From positions 1-14,308 of the forward strand of contig URQL01000025.1 of NCBI GenBank assembly GCA_900550005.1: a DNA stretch of 14,308 nucleotides, in the 5' to 3' direction. Positions 1 to 6,271 of this stretch are shown here, piece by piece. Both the position numbers and the translations under genes were made by a program. This DNA comes from an uncultured Erysipelotrichaceae bacterium. Its GTDB lineage: Bacteria; Bacillota_I; Bacilli_A; Erysipelotrichales; Coprobacillaceae. The notes below the pieces were generated by a model that saw only the letters and a program-made list of their open reading frames with translations, made no database searches and was not told the origin of the DNA. Within the stretch, counting starts at the first letter, position 1. Each line of letters starts with the position of its first letter.

Positions 1-1424
1 AACTCTTTAATTGCCGCAGTTAATGGACGAATATTTGTTAATGATTGTGGCGTAGCACTATCACCTTCAGCAAGTGACATTCTTTCACGAACAACTCTTT
101 CCATTCTTGAAAGACCAATTCTAAATTGATTTTGAATTAATTCACCTACTGTACGAACACGTCTGTTTCCTAAATGATCAATGTCATCTAATAAACCTAA
201 ACGCATCATGTATTTAATACGGTCATCAGTTGGATATTGTAATTCATCAAAAATATCCACTAAGTTAAACATATAAGAATAAGCAGCAAACATATCCGCA
301 ATCGTAATAAACTTACTATCTAGTGATAAGTCTGTCCCGATAATACGCATTTTTTTACTCTTAGTATCATCAACCCAAACATCAACAGTTTGAATTGTAC
401 TATGAGAAGACATTTTTTCATTTGTCTTAATTGTTCTCATATGTGCTCCAGCTTCAAAAACAGGTTTTAATAAATCAATTTGTTCACTATCGATGAATGT
501 ACCTTCTTTTAATACAACATTACCATCTACATCGATAATATCTTCAGCAAGCACACGAGTATATAAACGATCTAATAAGCTTAATTTTTTAGCCATTTTA
601 AAACGACCAGCACCAGCTAAATCGTATCTTTTTGGATCAAAGAAACGAGTGTATAATAAGTTATTAGCTCCATCTAAAGTTGCTGGTTCACCAGGTCTTA
701 ACTTATTGTAAATTTCAATTAAAGCTTCTTCAGTGTTATGTGTTGGGTCTTTTGCTAAAGTATTTATAATGTATTCATGTTCACCAAAAACATCAATAAT
801 TTCTTCATCACTTGAAAGACCTAAAGCTCTAAGTAAGATTGTACCAGGAATTTTTCTAGTACGATCAATACGTACATTTAGTACATTTTTAGCATCATTT
901 TCAAATTCTAGCCAAGTACCACGAGATGGAATAACGCTACCATTAAATACTGTTTTTCCACTCTTATCTACAGCATCATTGAAATAAGCACCTGGAGAAC
1001 GTACTAATTGTGATACGATTACACGTTCAGCACCATTAATAATAAATGTTCCGCCATCTGTCATTAATGGGAAATCACCCATAAAAACTTCATTTTCTTT
1101 AATTTCTCCAGTATTTGTATTAATTAAACGTAACGTAGCTCTAAGTGGTGCAGCATAGTTTGTATCACGATCTTTACTTTCATCTGCAGAAAACTTAGCT
1201 TTATCAAAATAACAATCAACAAATTCTAATGATAATGTTTCATTATAATTCTTGATTGGATAAATATCATTAAAAACTTCTTTAATCCCTGTCTCTTTAA
1301 ACCAACGATAAGAGTCAGTTTGAATTTCAACAAGGTTAGGTAACTCTAAAGAACCACTGATTCTTGAGTAATTGCGACGATTGATTTTACTTTTTTCGCG
1401 CGACTTGATTTGTTCCACGTACAT
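1..1424 (-). CDS. rpoB: RNA polymerase beta subunit, N-terminal part (partial)
   Basis: Beta subunit of DNA-dependent RNA polymerase. Only the first ~474 codons are here; the gene runs off the left edge. Recognisable stretches in order include SGSLELPNLVEIQTDSY near the N-terminus, VRIDRTRKIPGTILLRALG, FFDPKRYDLAGAGRFK, DDIDHLGNRRVR, QNQFRIGLSRMERVVRERM and LTNIRPLTAAIKE at the edge. The frame is open with no visible disruption. The cut falls just before the FFGSSQLSQFMD segment, so the rifampicin-resistance region is not visible. Start: ATG at 1424 lies only 3 nt after the AAAGGGG ribosome binding site; an in-frame GTG at 1418 has better spacing (9 nt) and may be the true start. It lies downstream of rplL and the methyltransferase, as in Bacillus, and has its own candidate promoter. 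Confidence 0.97.
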   Translation of the reverse strand, partial: MYVEQIKSREKSKINRRNYSRISGSLELPNLVEIQTDSYRWFKETGIKEVFNDIYPIKNYNETLSLEFVDCYFDKAKFSADESKDRDTNYAAPLRATLRLINTNTGEIKENEVFMGDFPLMTDGGTFIINGAERVIVSQLVRSPGAYFNDAVDKSGKTVFNGSVIPSRGTWLEFENDAKNVLNVRIDRTRKIPGTILLRALGLSSDEEIIDVFGEHEYIINTLAKDPTHNTEEALIEIYNKLRPGEPATLDGANNLLYTRFFDPKRYDLAGAGRFKMAKKLSLLDRLYTRVLAEDIIDVDGNVVLKEGTFIDSEQIDLLKPVFEAGAHMRTIKTNEKMSSHSTIQTVDVWVDDTKSKKMRIIGTDLSLDSKFITIADMFAAYSYMFNLVDIFDELQYPTDDRIKYMMRLGLLDDIDHLGNRRVRTVGELIQNQFRIGLSRMERVVRERMSLAEGDSATPQSLTNIRPLTAAIKE

Positions 1425-1496
1425 TCACCCCTTTAAAGTTCTCTATTAAAGTGTCTAAAAAAGAGTATAATGAACCCAATTTAAACATTAATAGGC

Positions 1497-1526
1497 ATTA
1501 TAGTATGCTATCACAAAAGATAGCAA
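1497..1526 (-). promoter_or_regulatory. candidate rpoB promoter with a dyad in the spacer
   Basis: Reading leftward: -35 TTGCTA (1521-1526), 18-nt spacer, -10 TATAAT (1497-1502). This would give a ~65-nt rpoB leader. A perfect 7-bp inverted repeat TGCTATC/GATAGCA with a 6-nt centre (1506-1525) fills the spacer and overlaps the -35, in the position of an operator. A second possible -35, TTGACT (1528-1533), lies just upstream. The -10 is convincing, the -35 only moderate. Confidence 0.55.
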
Positions 1527-1569
1527 TAGTCAAGACCTTTTACAATAAAAAGTGTAAATTTACTCAATA

Positions 1570-1600
1570 AAAAAAGAAACCTATAAAGTTTCTATTTTTT
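1570..1600 (-). terminator. terminator-like hairpin after the methyltransferase gene
   Basis: Arms AGAAAC (1575-1580) and GTTTCT (1588-1593) enclose a 7-nt loop. Read leftward they are followed by a run of six or more T; read rightward they are also followed by T. The hairpin overlaps the methyltransferase stop codon. The stem is only 6 bp and AT-rich, so termination is probably partial, and some transcripts from the ribosomal protein genes may continue into rpoB. Confidence 0.55.
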
Positions 1601-2185
1601 TATTGATTTTAAAATATAATAACCTTTATCACGAGCAATAATTTCACAATTACCAAATTTTGCTTCAAGATTCTTTTTTGCACTTGGTGCACCTTGTTTC
1701 TTTTGAATTACGCAATAAAAAGTTCCGTGATCATTCAAATGTTCATAACTGTCCACTAAAATTCGCGTAACCACTTCTTTACCTGCACGAATAGGTGGAT
1801 TTGATACAACCACATCATATTTTTTATTCACATTTGCATAAACATCACTTTCAAAAATATCCACATTATCAATTTTATTCACTTTAGCATTTTGTTTACA
1901 CAATTCCAAAGCTTTTTTATTCACATCTACTAATGTAAAATGACAACTTGGTCTATTTTTAGCAAGGCTTAATCCAATTGCACCATAACCACAACCTACA
2001 TCTAATAAAGATTGTGCTTGATTTAAATCCACCCATTCTAATAAAACACGTGATCCATAATCCACATATTGCTTAGAAAAAACACCACTATCACTTGTAA
2101 AAGTGAGTTCATGATCATGATATCTAAATTTAAAATTATGCAAATCTTCTTTTAAATTATTTTCATTTGTAAAATAATGTGCCAT
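1592..2185 (-). CDS. class I SAM-dependent methyltransferase, RsmC-like (YbxB position)
   Basis: 197-residue predicted methyltransferase, probably acting on 16S rRNA guanine N2 by analogy with RsmC. The SAM-binding motif I reads LLDVGCGYGAIGL (~residues 60-72), followed by the acidic motif LVDVN. The catalytic-type motif IV reads VVSNPPIRAGK, the NPP(F/Y/I) pattern of N-methyltransferases. It lacks the duplicated N-terminal domain of E. coli RsmC, matching the ~200-residue Firmicutes YbxB type. The ATG at 2185 follows AAGAGGTGATGTT, a good ribosome binding site. The position between rplL and rpoB is the same as ybxB in Bacillus subtilis. The family is secure from motifs; the exact target nucleotide cannot be read from sequence. 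Confidence 0.9.
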   Translation of the reverse strand: MAHYFTNENNLKEDLHNFKFRYHDHELTFTSDSGVFSKQYVDYGSRVLLEWVDLNQAQSLLDVGCGYGAIGLSLAKNRPSCHFTLVDVNKKALELCKQNAKVNKIDNVDIFESDVYANVNKKYDVVVSNPPIRAGKEVVTRILVDSYEHLNDHGTFYCVIQKKQGAPSAKKNLEAKFGNCEIIARDKGYYILKSIKK

Positions 2186-2203
2186 AACATCACCTCTTAA
2201 TAT

Positions 2204-2228
2204 AAAAAAAGCCCATAAGTGGGCTTTT
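2204..2228 (-). terminator. terminator/attenuator between rplL and the methyltransferase gene
   Basis: A perfect 9-bp stem AAAAGCCCA/TGGGCTTTT (2207-2215 and 2220-2228) with a 4-nt loop; read leftward the 3' arm runs into seven consecutive T. It lies in the 56-nt gap after rplL, only ~20 nt before the methyltransferase start. It probably lowers transcription beyond the very highly expressed L12 gene while letting part of the transcript through. Confidence 0.8.
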
Positions 2229-2241
2229 ATTTTTAGTTAAA

Positions 2242-2616
2242 TTATTTAACTTCTACAGTAGCTCCAGCAGCTTCTAATTTTTCTTTAATAGGAGCAGCTT
2301 CATCAGTAGAAATGTTTTCTTTGATTACAGCTGGTAATTTGTCAACTAAACCTTTAGCATCAACTAATCCTAATCCAGTGATTTCTCTTACAGCTTTGAT
2401 TACAGCAACTTTAGTAGCTCCAGCTTCTGTTAAAGTAACAGTAACTTGTGCAGGTGCAGCATCAGCAGCAGCGTCTCCAGCTCCAGCAACTACAGCAACA
2501 GGAGCAGCAGCAGTTACATCAAATTTTTCTTCGATTGCTTTAACTAATTCATTTAATTCTAAGATTGTAGCTTCTTCTAAGTAAGCTAAGATTTCTTCAT
2601 GTGTTAATTTTGCCAT
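2242..2616 (-). CDS. rplL: 50S ribosomal protein L7/L12
   Basis: 124-residue stalk protein of the large ribosomal subunit; dimers bind the C-terminal helix of L10 and recruit translational GTPases. The N-terminal dimerisation domain reads LTHEEILAYLEEATILELNE. A flexible Ala/Val/Gly-rich hinge follows (~residues 36-55). The C-terminal GTPase-contact domain includes KVAVIKAVREITGLGLVDAK and ends in GATVEVK. Length is standard for the family. The ATG at 2616 is preceded by GGAGGAAATTTAAA. It lies 27 nt after rplJ in the same operon and is followed by a strong terminator-like hairpin. It is controlled with rplJ through the L10 leader. Confidence 0.98.
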   Translation of the reverse strand: MAKLTHEEILAYLEEATILELNELVKAIEEKFDVTAAAPVAVVAGAGDAAADAAPAQVTVTLTEAGATKVAVIKAVREITGLGLVDAKGLVDKLPAVIKENISTDEAAPIKEKLEAAGATVEVK

Positions 2617-2643
2617 TTTAAATTTCCTCCATTAATGTTTTGA

Positions 2644-3168
2644 TTAAGCTTCAACAGCTTCAGTTGCTTCGCTAGATCCTTCTTTAGAATCAGCAACAGC
2701 TTTAACAACACGTGCAAATTTTGCAACAGGTTCTTTGATGCATCCAAGTAACATTGAGTACATACCTTCTCTGTTTGGTAATTTTGCAAGTTCTTTGATT
2801 TCTTCTTGACCTAATACGTTTCCTTCAACGATTCCAGCTTTAATTACTAATAGATCATGATCTTTAGCAAATTTAGCTAAAACTCTTGCAGGAGCTACAG
2901 CATCGTTTAAACCGAATGCAATAGCGTTTGGTCCAACTAATTGAGAATTAATTTCTCCATACCCTAAATCTTCAGTTGCTCTTTGTACAAGTTTATTTTT
3001 ATAAACTTTGAATTCTACGTCTTCTGCTCTTAAAGCTCTACGTAATTCAGTTACTTCAGAAACTGTTAACCCACGGTATTCTACAACAACAGCAGATTGA
3101 GAGTTTTGAAATTTTTCAGTAATTTCAGAAACAATAACTTTTTTTGCTTCAATTGCTTGTGCAGACAT
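2644..3168 (-). CDS. rplJ: 50S ribosomal protein L10
   Basis: 174-residue base of the ribosomal stalk; binds 23S rRNA and carries the L7/L12 dimers. The N-terminal RNA-binding domain contains VVVEYRGLTVSEVTELRRALR and FKVYKNKLVQRA, both typical. The C-terminal acidic/alanine tail (SKEGSSEATEAVEA) follows the helix that binds L12. The start ATG at 3168 has an ideal AGGAGGTGTAACA upstream. The preceding ~160 nt hold an L10-leader RNA with a terminator hairpin, so the L10-L12 complex very likely represses its own operon by attenuation. No clear separate promoter was found, so transcription may come from the rplK promoter or from inside rplA. Confidence 0.98.
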   Translation of the reverse strand: MSAQAIEAKKVIVSEITEKFQNSQSAVVVEYRGLTVSEVTELRRALRAEDVEFKVYKNKLVQRATEDLGYGEINSQLVGPNAIAFGLNDAVAPARVLAKFAKDHDLLVIKAGIVEGNVLGQEEIKELAKLPNREGMYSMLLGCIKEPVAKFARVVKAVADSKEGSSEATEAVEA

Positions 3169-3213
3169 TGTTACACCTCCTATAAATTTTTATATATGCA
3201 ACAATATATCCAA

Positions 3214-3240
3214 ATAAAAATCCTCAGTTTCCCGAGGATT
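3214..3240 (-). terminator. attenuator hairpin of the rplJ-rplL leader
   Basis: Arms AATCCTCGG and CTGAGGATT (3232-3240 and 3219-3227) form 9 pairs with one G-U, closed by a GAAA tetraloop and followed leftward by TTTTT. The CCTCGG in its first arm is an exact complement of CCGAGG in the upstream L10-binding region (3267-3272), giving a competing antiterminator. It lies ~45 nt before the rplJ start. Confidence 0.85.
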
Positions 3241-3310
3241 TATGCTAGCGTTGAATAACGATAACACCTCGGCAACATAATTAAACTTTCGTCGTTGCTG
3301 TCTACGGTAT
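3214..3310 (-). promoter_or_regulatory. L10 ribosomal protein leader RNA
   Basis: Untranslated leader upstream of rplJ. The strand ACCGTAGACAGCAAC (3294-3308) pairs with GTTGCCGAGGT (3266-3276) through the inner AGCAAC/GTTG(C) stem and the outer ACC/GGT stem, flanking a kink-turn-like GTAGA/CCGAG internal loop. This is the characteristic L10 binding site. L10 bound here would hold GGT in the aptamer, leaving the downstream terminator free to form. Without L10, CCGAGG can pair with the terminator arm and allow readthrough. Recognition rests on the conserved loop sequences and correct position before rplJ. Confidence 0.85.
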
Positions 3311-3336
3311 ATTGATTGCGACTAATTAATGATCAA

Positions 3337-4020
3337 CTATTCAGCTGATACTTTAACACTTGGTCCCATAGTTGATGAAACCGCAATGTTTTTCATGTAA
3401 ACACCTTTTGCAGCAGCAGGTTTAGCTTTAGCTAAAACATCATAAATTGCTTTATAGTTTTCAACTAATTTTTCTGATTCAAAAGATGTTTTACCAATTG
3501 TAACGTGTACGTTACCTTGTTTATCTGTACGATATGTTACTTTACCAGCTTTAACTTCGTTAACAGCTTTAGCAACATCCATAGTTACAGTTCCAGTTTT
3601 AGGGTTAGGCATTAATCCTTTAGGACCTAAGATACGTCCTAATTTCCCTAATTCAGCCATCATATCAGGTGTAGCTACCATTACTTCGAAATCTAACCAA
3701 CCTTTTTTGATTTCTTCTAAGATTTCTTTTCCACCAACTACATCTGCTCCAGCAGCTTTAGCTTCTTCAGCTTTAGCACCTTGAGCGACAACTAATACTT
3801 TTTTAGATTTACCAGTACCATTTGGTAATACTAATGCACCACGTAATTGTTGGTCTGCATGACGAGTATCTAATCCTAATTTGAAAGCTACATCTACAGT
3901 TGCATCAAATTTAACAGTACTTGTTTTTTTAACTAATTCAATTGCTTCATCAATTGAATAAGCTTTTCCTTTTTCAATTAAAGCTTTTGCTTCAATATAT
4001 CTTTTACCTTTCTTAGCCAT
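3337..4020 (-). CDS. rplA: 50S ribosomal protein L1
   Basis: 227-residue L1-stalk protein of the large subunit; binds 23S rRNA, helps release E-site tRNA, and in many bacteria represses its own mRNA. Conserved segments in order: AKKGKRYIEAKALIEKGKAY, VKFDATVDVAFKLGLD, GALVLPNGTGKSKKVLV, then LGRILGPKGLMPNPKTGTV (the L1 signature) and NIAVSSTMGPSVKV at the C-terminus. Length is normal. The ATG at 4020 has an in-frame stop just upstream, so the start is fixed by homology, yet no proper Shine-Dalgarno lies within 15 nt. The 95-nt gap to rplK contains a GCGTGGGAGGA element and a short overlapping frame, suggesting coupled or L1-controlled translation. Confidence 0.97.
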   Translation of the reverse strand: MAKKGKRYIEAKALIEKGKAYSIDEAIELVKKTSTVKFDATVDVAFKLGLDTRHADQQLRGALVLPNGTGKSKKVLVVAQGAKAEEAKAAGADVVGGKEILEEIKKGWLDFEVMVATPDMMAELGKLGRILGPKGLMPNPKTGTVTMDVAKAVNEVKAGKVTYRTDKQGNVHVTIGKTSFESEKLVENYKAIYDVLAKAKPAAAKGVYMKNIAVSSTMGPSVKVSAE

Positions 4021-4115
4021 TTTGCTTTAGAAGCCTTACCATCTGCTGCTTTTGCTTTGGATAATCCTCCCACGCGGTCGTTATATCCTTAAACTTCTTA
4101 CTTACTAAAATTTAA
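4021..4115 (-). promoter_or_regulatory. rplK-rplA spacer with an L1-site-like element and short overlapping frame
   Basis: The 95-nt gap contains GCGTGGGAGGA (4065-4075), matching GCGTGGAAGGA in the rplK leader at 10 of 11 positions. Starting at that GTG (~4073) a 31-codon frame, with an Ala/Lys-rich start (VGGLSKAKAADGK), runs over the rplA start in another phase. rplA itself has no close ribosome binding site. The region could be an L1 operator, a coupling frame, or both; a complete L1-type stem could not be drawn here. Confidence 0.4.
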
Positions 4116-4532
4116 TTAAAATGCTTCTACTTCAACGCCCATATTACGTGCAGTACCAGCTACAATTTTCATTGCACCTTCAATATCGTTTGCATTTAAA
4201 TCTGGCATTTTGTATTCAGCGATTTCTCTTAATTTTTCAGCAGAAAGAGTTGCTACAGTTTCTTTTCCAGAGTTGCTTGATCCTTTTTTAATACCGCAAG
4301 CAGCCATAATTTTTTCAGCAGCTGGAGCAGTTTTTAATACGAAATCAAAGTTTTTGTCTTCGTAAACTGTGATAACTACTGGTACTGTTTCACCCATACG
4401 ATCTCTTGTTTGATCATTGAATGCAGTACAGAATTTTGGCATTTGAATTCCTGCACCTGCTAATGCTGGTCCGGGTTTCGCTTGTCCTGCTTTAAATTGG
4501 ATTTTAACAATTTTTACTACTTTTTTACTCAC
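4116..4532 (-). CDS. rplK: 50S ribosomal protein L11
   Basis: 138-residue protein of the GTPase-associated centre; binds the 1070 region of 23S rRNA with L10 and is needed for the stringent response. The C-terminal RNA-binding domain is intact (GKETVATLSAEKLREIAEYKMPDLNA, then GTARNMGVEV). The N-terminal loop reads KAGQAKPGPALAGAGIQM where most bacteria have a longer proline-rich ANPAPPVGPALG segment: about four residues are missing. As I recall Mycoplasma L11 has the same short form. Start: GTG at 4532, 8 nt after TAGGAGG; an earlier in-frame GTG at 4541 overlaps the ribosome binding site and is rejected. First gene after its promoter and hairpin leader. Confidence 0.97.
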   Translation of the reverse strand: MSKKVVKIVKIQFKAGQAKPGPALAGAGIQMPKFCTAFNDQTRDRMGETVPVVITVYEDKNFDFVLKTAPAAEKIMAACGIKKGSSNSGKETVATLSAEKLREIAEYKMPDLNANDIEGAMKIVAGTARNMGVEVEAF

Positions 4533-4560
4533 GCGACACACCTCCTATAAAATTTGCCCG

Positions 4561-4597
4561 TGCTGTGGTCTCTATCGGACTTAAGTCCTTCCACGCA
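4561..4597 (-). promoter_or_regulatory. rplK leader hairpin, probable L1 autoregulatory site
   Basis: In the rplK 5' leader, TGCGTGG (4591-4597) pairs with CCACAGCA (4561-4568) leaving one bulged A; inside is a second perfect stem GGAC/GTCC with a TTAA loop. The two stems are separated by an asymmetric internal loop (AA against GATAGAGA). A GUGG...CCAC stem, a purine-rich asymmetric loop and a capping hairpin resemble L1 sites in rRNA and L11-L1 mRNA leaders. The assignment to L1 is by position and shape, not by a model search. Confidence 0.5.
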
Positions 4598-4623
4598 TCT
4601 AACACATACTGTGCCGATAAAAT

Positions 4624-4651
4624 ATTATACATAATCTTTTTTTAAAATCAA
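4624..4651 (-). promoter_or_regulatory. sigma-A promoter of rplK-rplA(-rplJ-rplL)
   Basis: Reading leftward: -35 TTGATT (4646-4651), 16-nt spacer with an A-tract, consensus -10 TATAAT (4624-4629). Transcription would start near 4617, giving a ~85-nt leader that includes the hairpin site before rplK. The promoter lies directly after the mgtE stop codon, so the ribosomal operon need not depend on mgtE transcription. Confidence 0.8.
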
Positions 4652-4668
4652 TACTTTTTTTCATTTTT

Positions 4669-6006
4669 TTACATTGTTATATTAAAAATATGGACTGCAA
4701 CATTAAAATAAACAAGAATTGAACATGTATCCACGATCGTTGTAATAAGCGGAGATGCCATAATGGCTGGATCCACTCCAATTTTACTTGCAACTAACGG
4801 TAAAATACAACCTATAATTTTTGCTACAATAACCGTAATAATTAAAGATAAAGCCACAACCACAGCAATACTCATATTTTGGTACATAATATAAATACGT
4901 ACACCATTAGCTAATGCTAAAATAACACCAACAATTAAAGCAATTCGAAATTCTTTAAACATTACTTTAAAAATATCTCTAAAACGGATTTGTCCTAAAG
5001 CAATTCCACGAATAATCAATGTTGAACTTTGAGAACCACAATTTCCTCCTGTATCCATAAGCATAGGAATAAAGGAAACAAGTAACGGAACAGCACTAAA
5101 AGCATTTTCATATTTTGTAATAATACTCCCTGTTAGTGTTGCTGAAAACATAAGGACAAGTAACCAAACAATACGATGTTTCGCATGAGTTAAAACAGAC
5201 GTGTCAAAATAAGATTCATCATTAGGTTCCATAGCAGCCATTTTAGAAATATCTTCACTTGTTTCATCTACCATAACATCCATTACATCATCAAATGTAA
5301 CAATTCCCACTAATAATCCATCATCATCTAAAACAGGTAAAGCAATCAAATCATATTTTCTAAAAATTCTTGCAACTTCTTCTTGATCTGTATGTGTTGA
5401 AACATATTTTACTTGTTTTTTCATTAAAGAAGCCATTGTTTCATCTTTACTTGCAATCAATAGTTTTTTAGCTGTAACGATTCCAATTAGTTTTTTATTT
5501 TCACATACATAACATGTGTAAATCGTTTCAGAATGGATTCCTGTTTCTTTAATATGACTTAAAGCTTCACTAACTTTCATTTCCATTTTTAAAGTAACAA
5601 ATTCTGTAGTCATTAATGCTCCCGCAGATTCTTTAGGATAATGAAGGATTTGATTAATCGTATCACGTTTTGTTTGATCAACACTATTTAATAAACGTAT
5701 TACCAAATTGGCAGGTAGATCCTCAATTAAGTCAACAATATCATCCATATATTGATCTTCTAGTAAAGAACGTAATTCTTTTTCACTAAATAATTCCACC
5801 AAATCACTTTGTCTTTTTACAGACATAAATGCAAAAACATTTGCAGCTTTTGTTTTAGATAACATACGAAAAGCAATAGCACAATCTGTTAAATCAAGTT
5901 GATCTAAAAGATAAGCAACATCGATGTCGTTGAGTTGCATTAATTCGTTGTGAATTTCTTTGTATTTTTTTGCTTCTAATAATTCTAAAATTAAATTTTT
6001 TTTCAT
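4669..6006 (-). CDS. mgtE: magnesium transporter MgtE
   Basis: 445-residue inner-membrane Mg2+ channel/transporter. The N-terminal superhelical sensor domain (~1-125) contains DDIVDLIEDLPANLVIRLL. Two CBS domains (~130-255) follow, ending at GLLVGIVTFDDVMDVM. The C-terminal membrane domain (~275-445, about five helices) contains FIPMLMDTGGNCGSQSST and ASPLITTIVDTCS; the Asp in TTIVD (~D426) is the conserved pore Mg2+ ligand. Start: ATG at 6006, 9 nt after GGGGAGG. A second frame with a stronger ribosome binding site starts at 6061 and overlaps this start. Expression is controlled by the upstream M-box riboswitch and terminator. No clear terminator follows the gene. It sits between nusG and rplK, where most Firmicutes have no gene. 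Confidence 0.97.
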   Translation of the reverse strand: MKKNLILELLEAKKYKEIHNELMQLNDIDVAYLLDQLDLTDCAIAFRMLSKTKAANVFAFMSVKRQSDLVELFSEKELRSLLEDQYMDDIVDLIEDLPANLVIRLLNSVDQTKRDTINQILHYPKESAGALMTTEFVTLKMEMKVSEALSHIKETGIHSETIYTCYVCENKKLIGIVTAKKLLIASKDETMASLMKKQVKYVSTHTDQEEVARIFRKYDLIALPVLDDDGLLVGIVTFDDVMDVMVDETSEDISKMAAMEPNDESYFDTSVLTHAKHRIVWLLVLMFSATLTGSIITKYENAFSAVPLLVSFIPMLMDTGGNCGSQSSTLIIRGIALGQIRFRDIFKVMFKEFRIALIVGVILALANGVRIYIMYQNMSIAVVVALSLIITVIVAKIIGCILPLVASKIGVDPAIMASPLITTIVDTCSILVYFNVAVHIFNITM

Positions 6007-6061
6007 TCTTCATTTCCTCCCCTTCTTTATTTACTCTTTTCTTCCTACTCGGATCATCCAT
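5894..6061 (-). CDS. possible short leader frame overlapping the mgtE start
   Basis: A 55-codon frame starting with ATG at 6061, 8 nt after an excellent GAGGAGG, just downstream of the riboswitch terminator. It begins MDDPSRKKRVNKEGEEMKN and then runs over the first ~37 codons of mgtE in another phase, ending at 5894. It is highly basic and has no recognisable domain. Early codons such as CCG, AGG and GGG are uncommon in the neighbours. It may be a translated leader that couples initiation at mgtE, or the true mgtE N-terminus separated by one base in the A8 run at 5996-6003. It may also be only a chance frame after a strong ribosome binding site. Confidence 0.35.
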   Translation of the reverse strand: MDDPSRKKRVNKEGEEMKNEKKFNFRIIRSKKIQRNSQRINATQRHRCCLSFRST

Positions 6062-6080
6062 GTTACTCACCTCCTCAAAT

Positions 6081-6108
6081 AAAAAAGTCACCTAAAACGC
6101 TAGGTGAC
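6081..6108 (-). terminator. riboswitch-controlled terminator upstream of mgtE
   Basis: Perfect 8-bp stem GTCACCTA/TAGGTGAC (6101-6108 and 6087-6094) with a 6-nt loop, followed leftward by six T. It lies right after the M-box aptamer and before the first ribosome binding site. The 5' arm's TCACCTA can also pair with TAGGTGA in the 5' part of the aptamer, an alternative fold. Confidence 0.9.
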
Positions 6109-6124
6109 AGTCTAAACATTTTTT

Positions 6125-6271
6125 CGTTCAAGCTTTAGCTTCGTAGGGCATAAAAATTGCATTAAGTAAAACCTTCGCGATTTCACCTGTTAACCAACTC
6201 GTTGTGTCTCCACAGCTTTGCGGCAGCAATCTTAGGAATTCCAAATCCCTACGGTAACCTCACCTACCGTT
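6125..6271 (-). promoter_or_regulatory. M-box (ykoK) magnesium riboswitch aptamer
   Basis: The mgtE leader carries the conserved M-box blocks in order: GGTAGGTGAGGTTACC at the 5' end (6254-6269), CTGCCGC (~6219-6225), GTTAACAGGTGAAATCG in the middle (~6179-6195), TTAATGCAATTTTTATGCCCTACG, and GCTAAAGCTTGAACG at the 3' end (6125-6139). These match the aptamer known from mgtE/mgtA leaders. High Mg2+ is expected to stabilise the compact fold and let the downstream terminator form, shutting off mgtE. Length (~147 nt) and location before a Mg2+ transporter support the call. Confidence 0.93.

Noticed and set aside
493..987. Open frames on the plus strand inside rpoB
   Set aside because: Antisense shadows of rpoB with no ribosome binding site and low-complexity Ser/Leu-rich translations; the same holds for plus-strand frames in rplL, nusG, cysS and the lipoprotein gene.
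2604..2789. Second minus-strand frame across the end of rplJ
   Set aside because: Out-of-frame shadow of rplJ; its translation is Leu/Lys/Asn-rich and has no family resemblance.
4541..4541. Upstream GTG start for rplK
   Set aside because: It overlaps the GGAGGTG ribosome binding site; GTG 4532 is correctly spaced and gives the conserved SKKVVK start.
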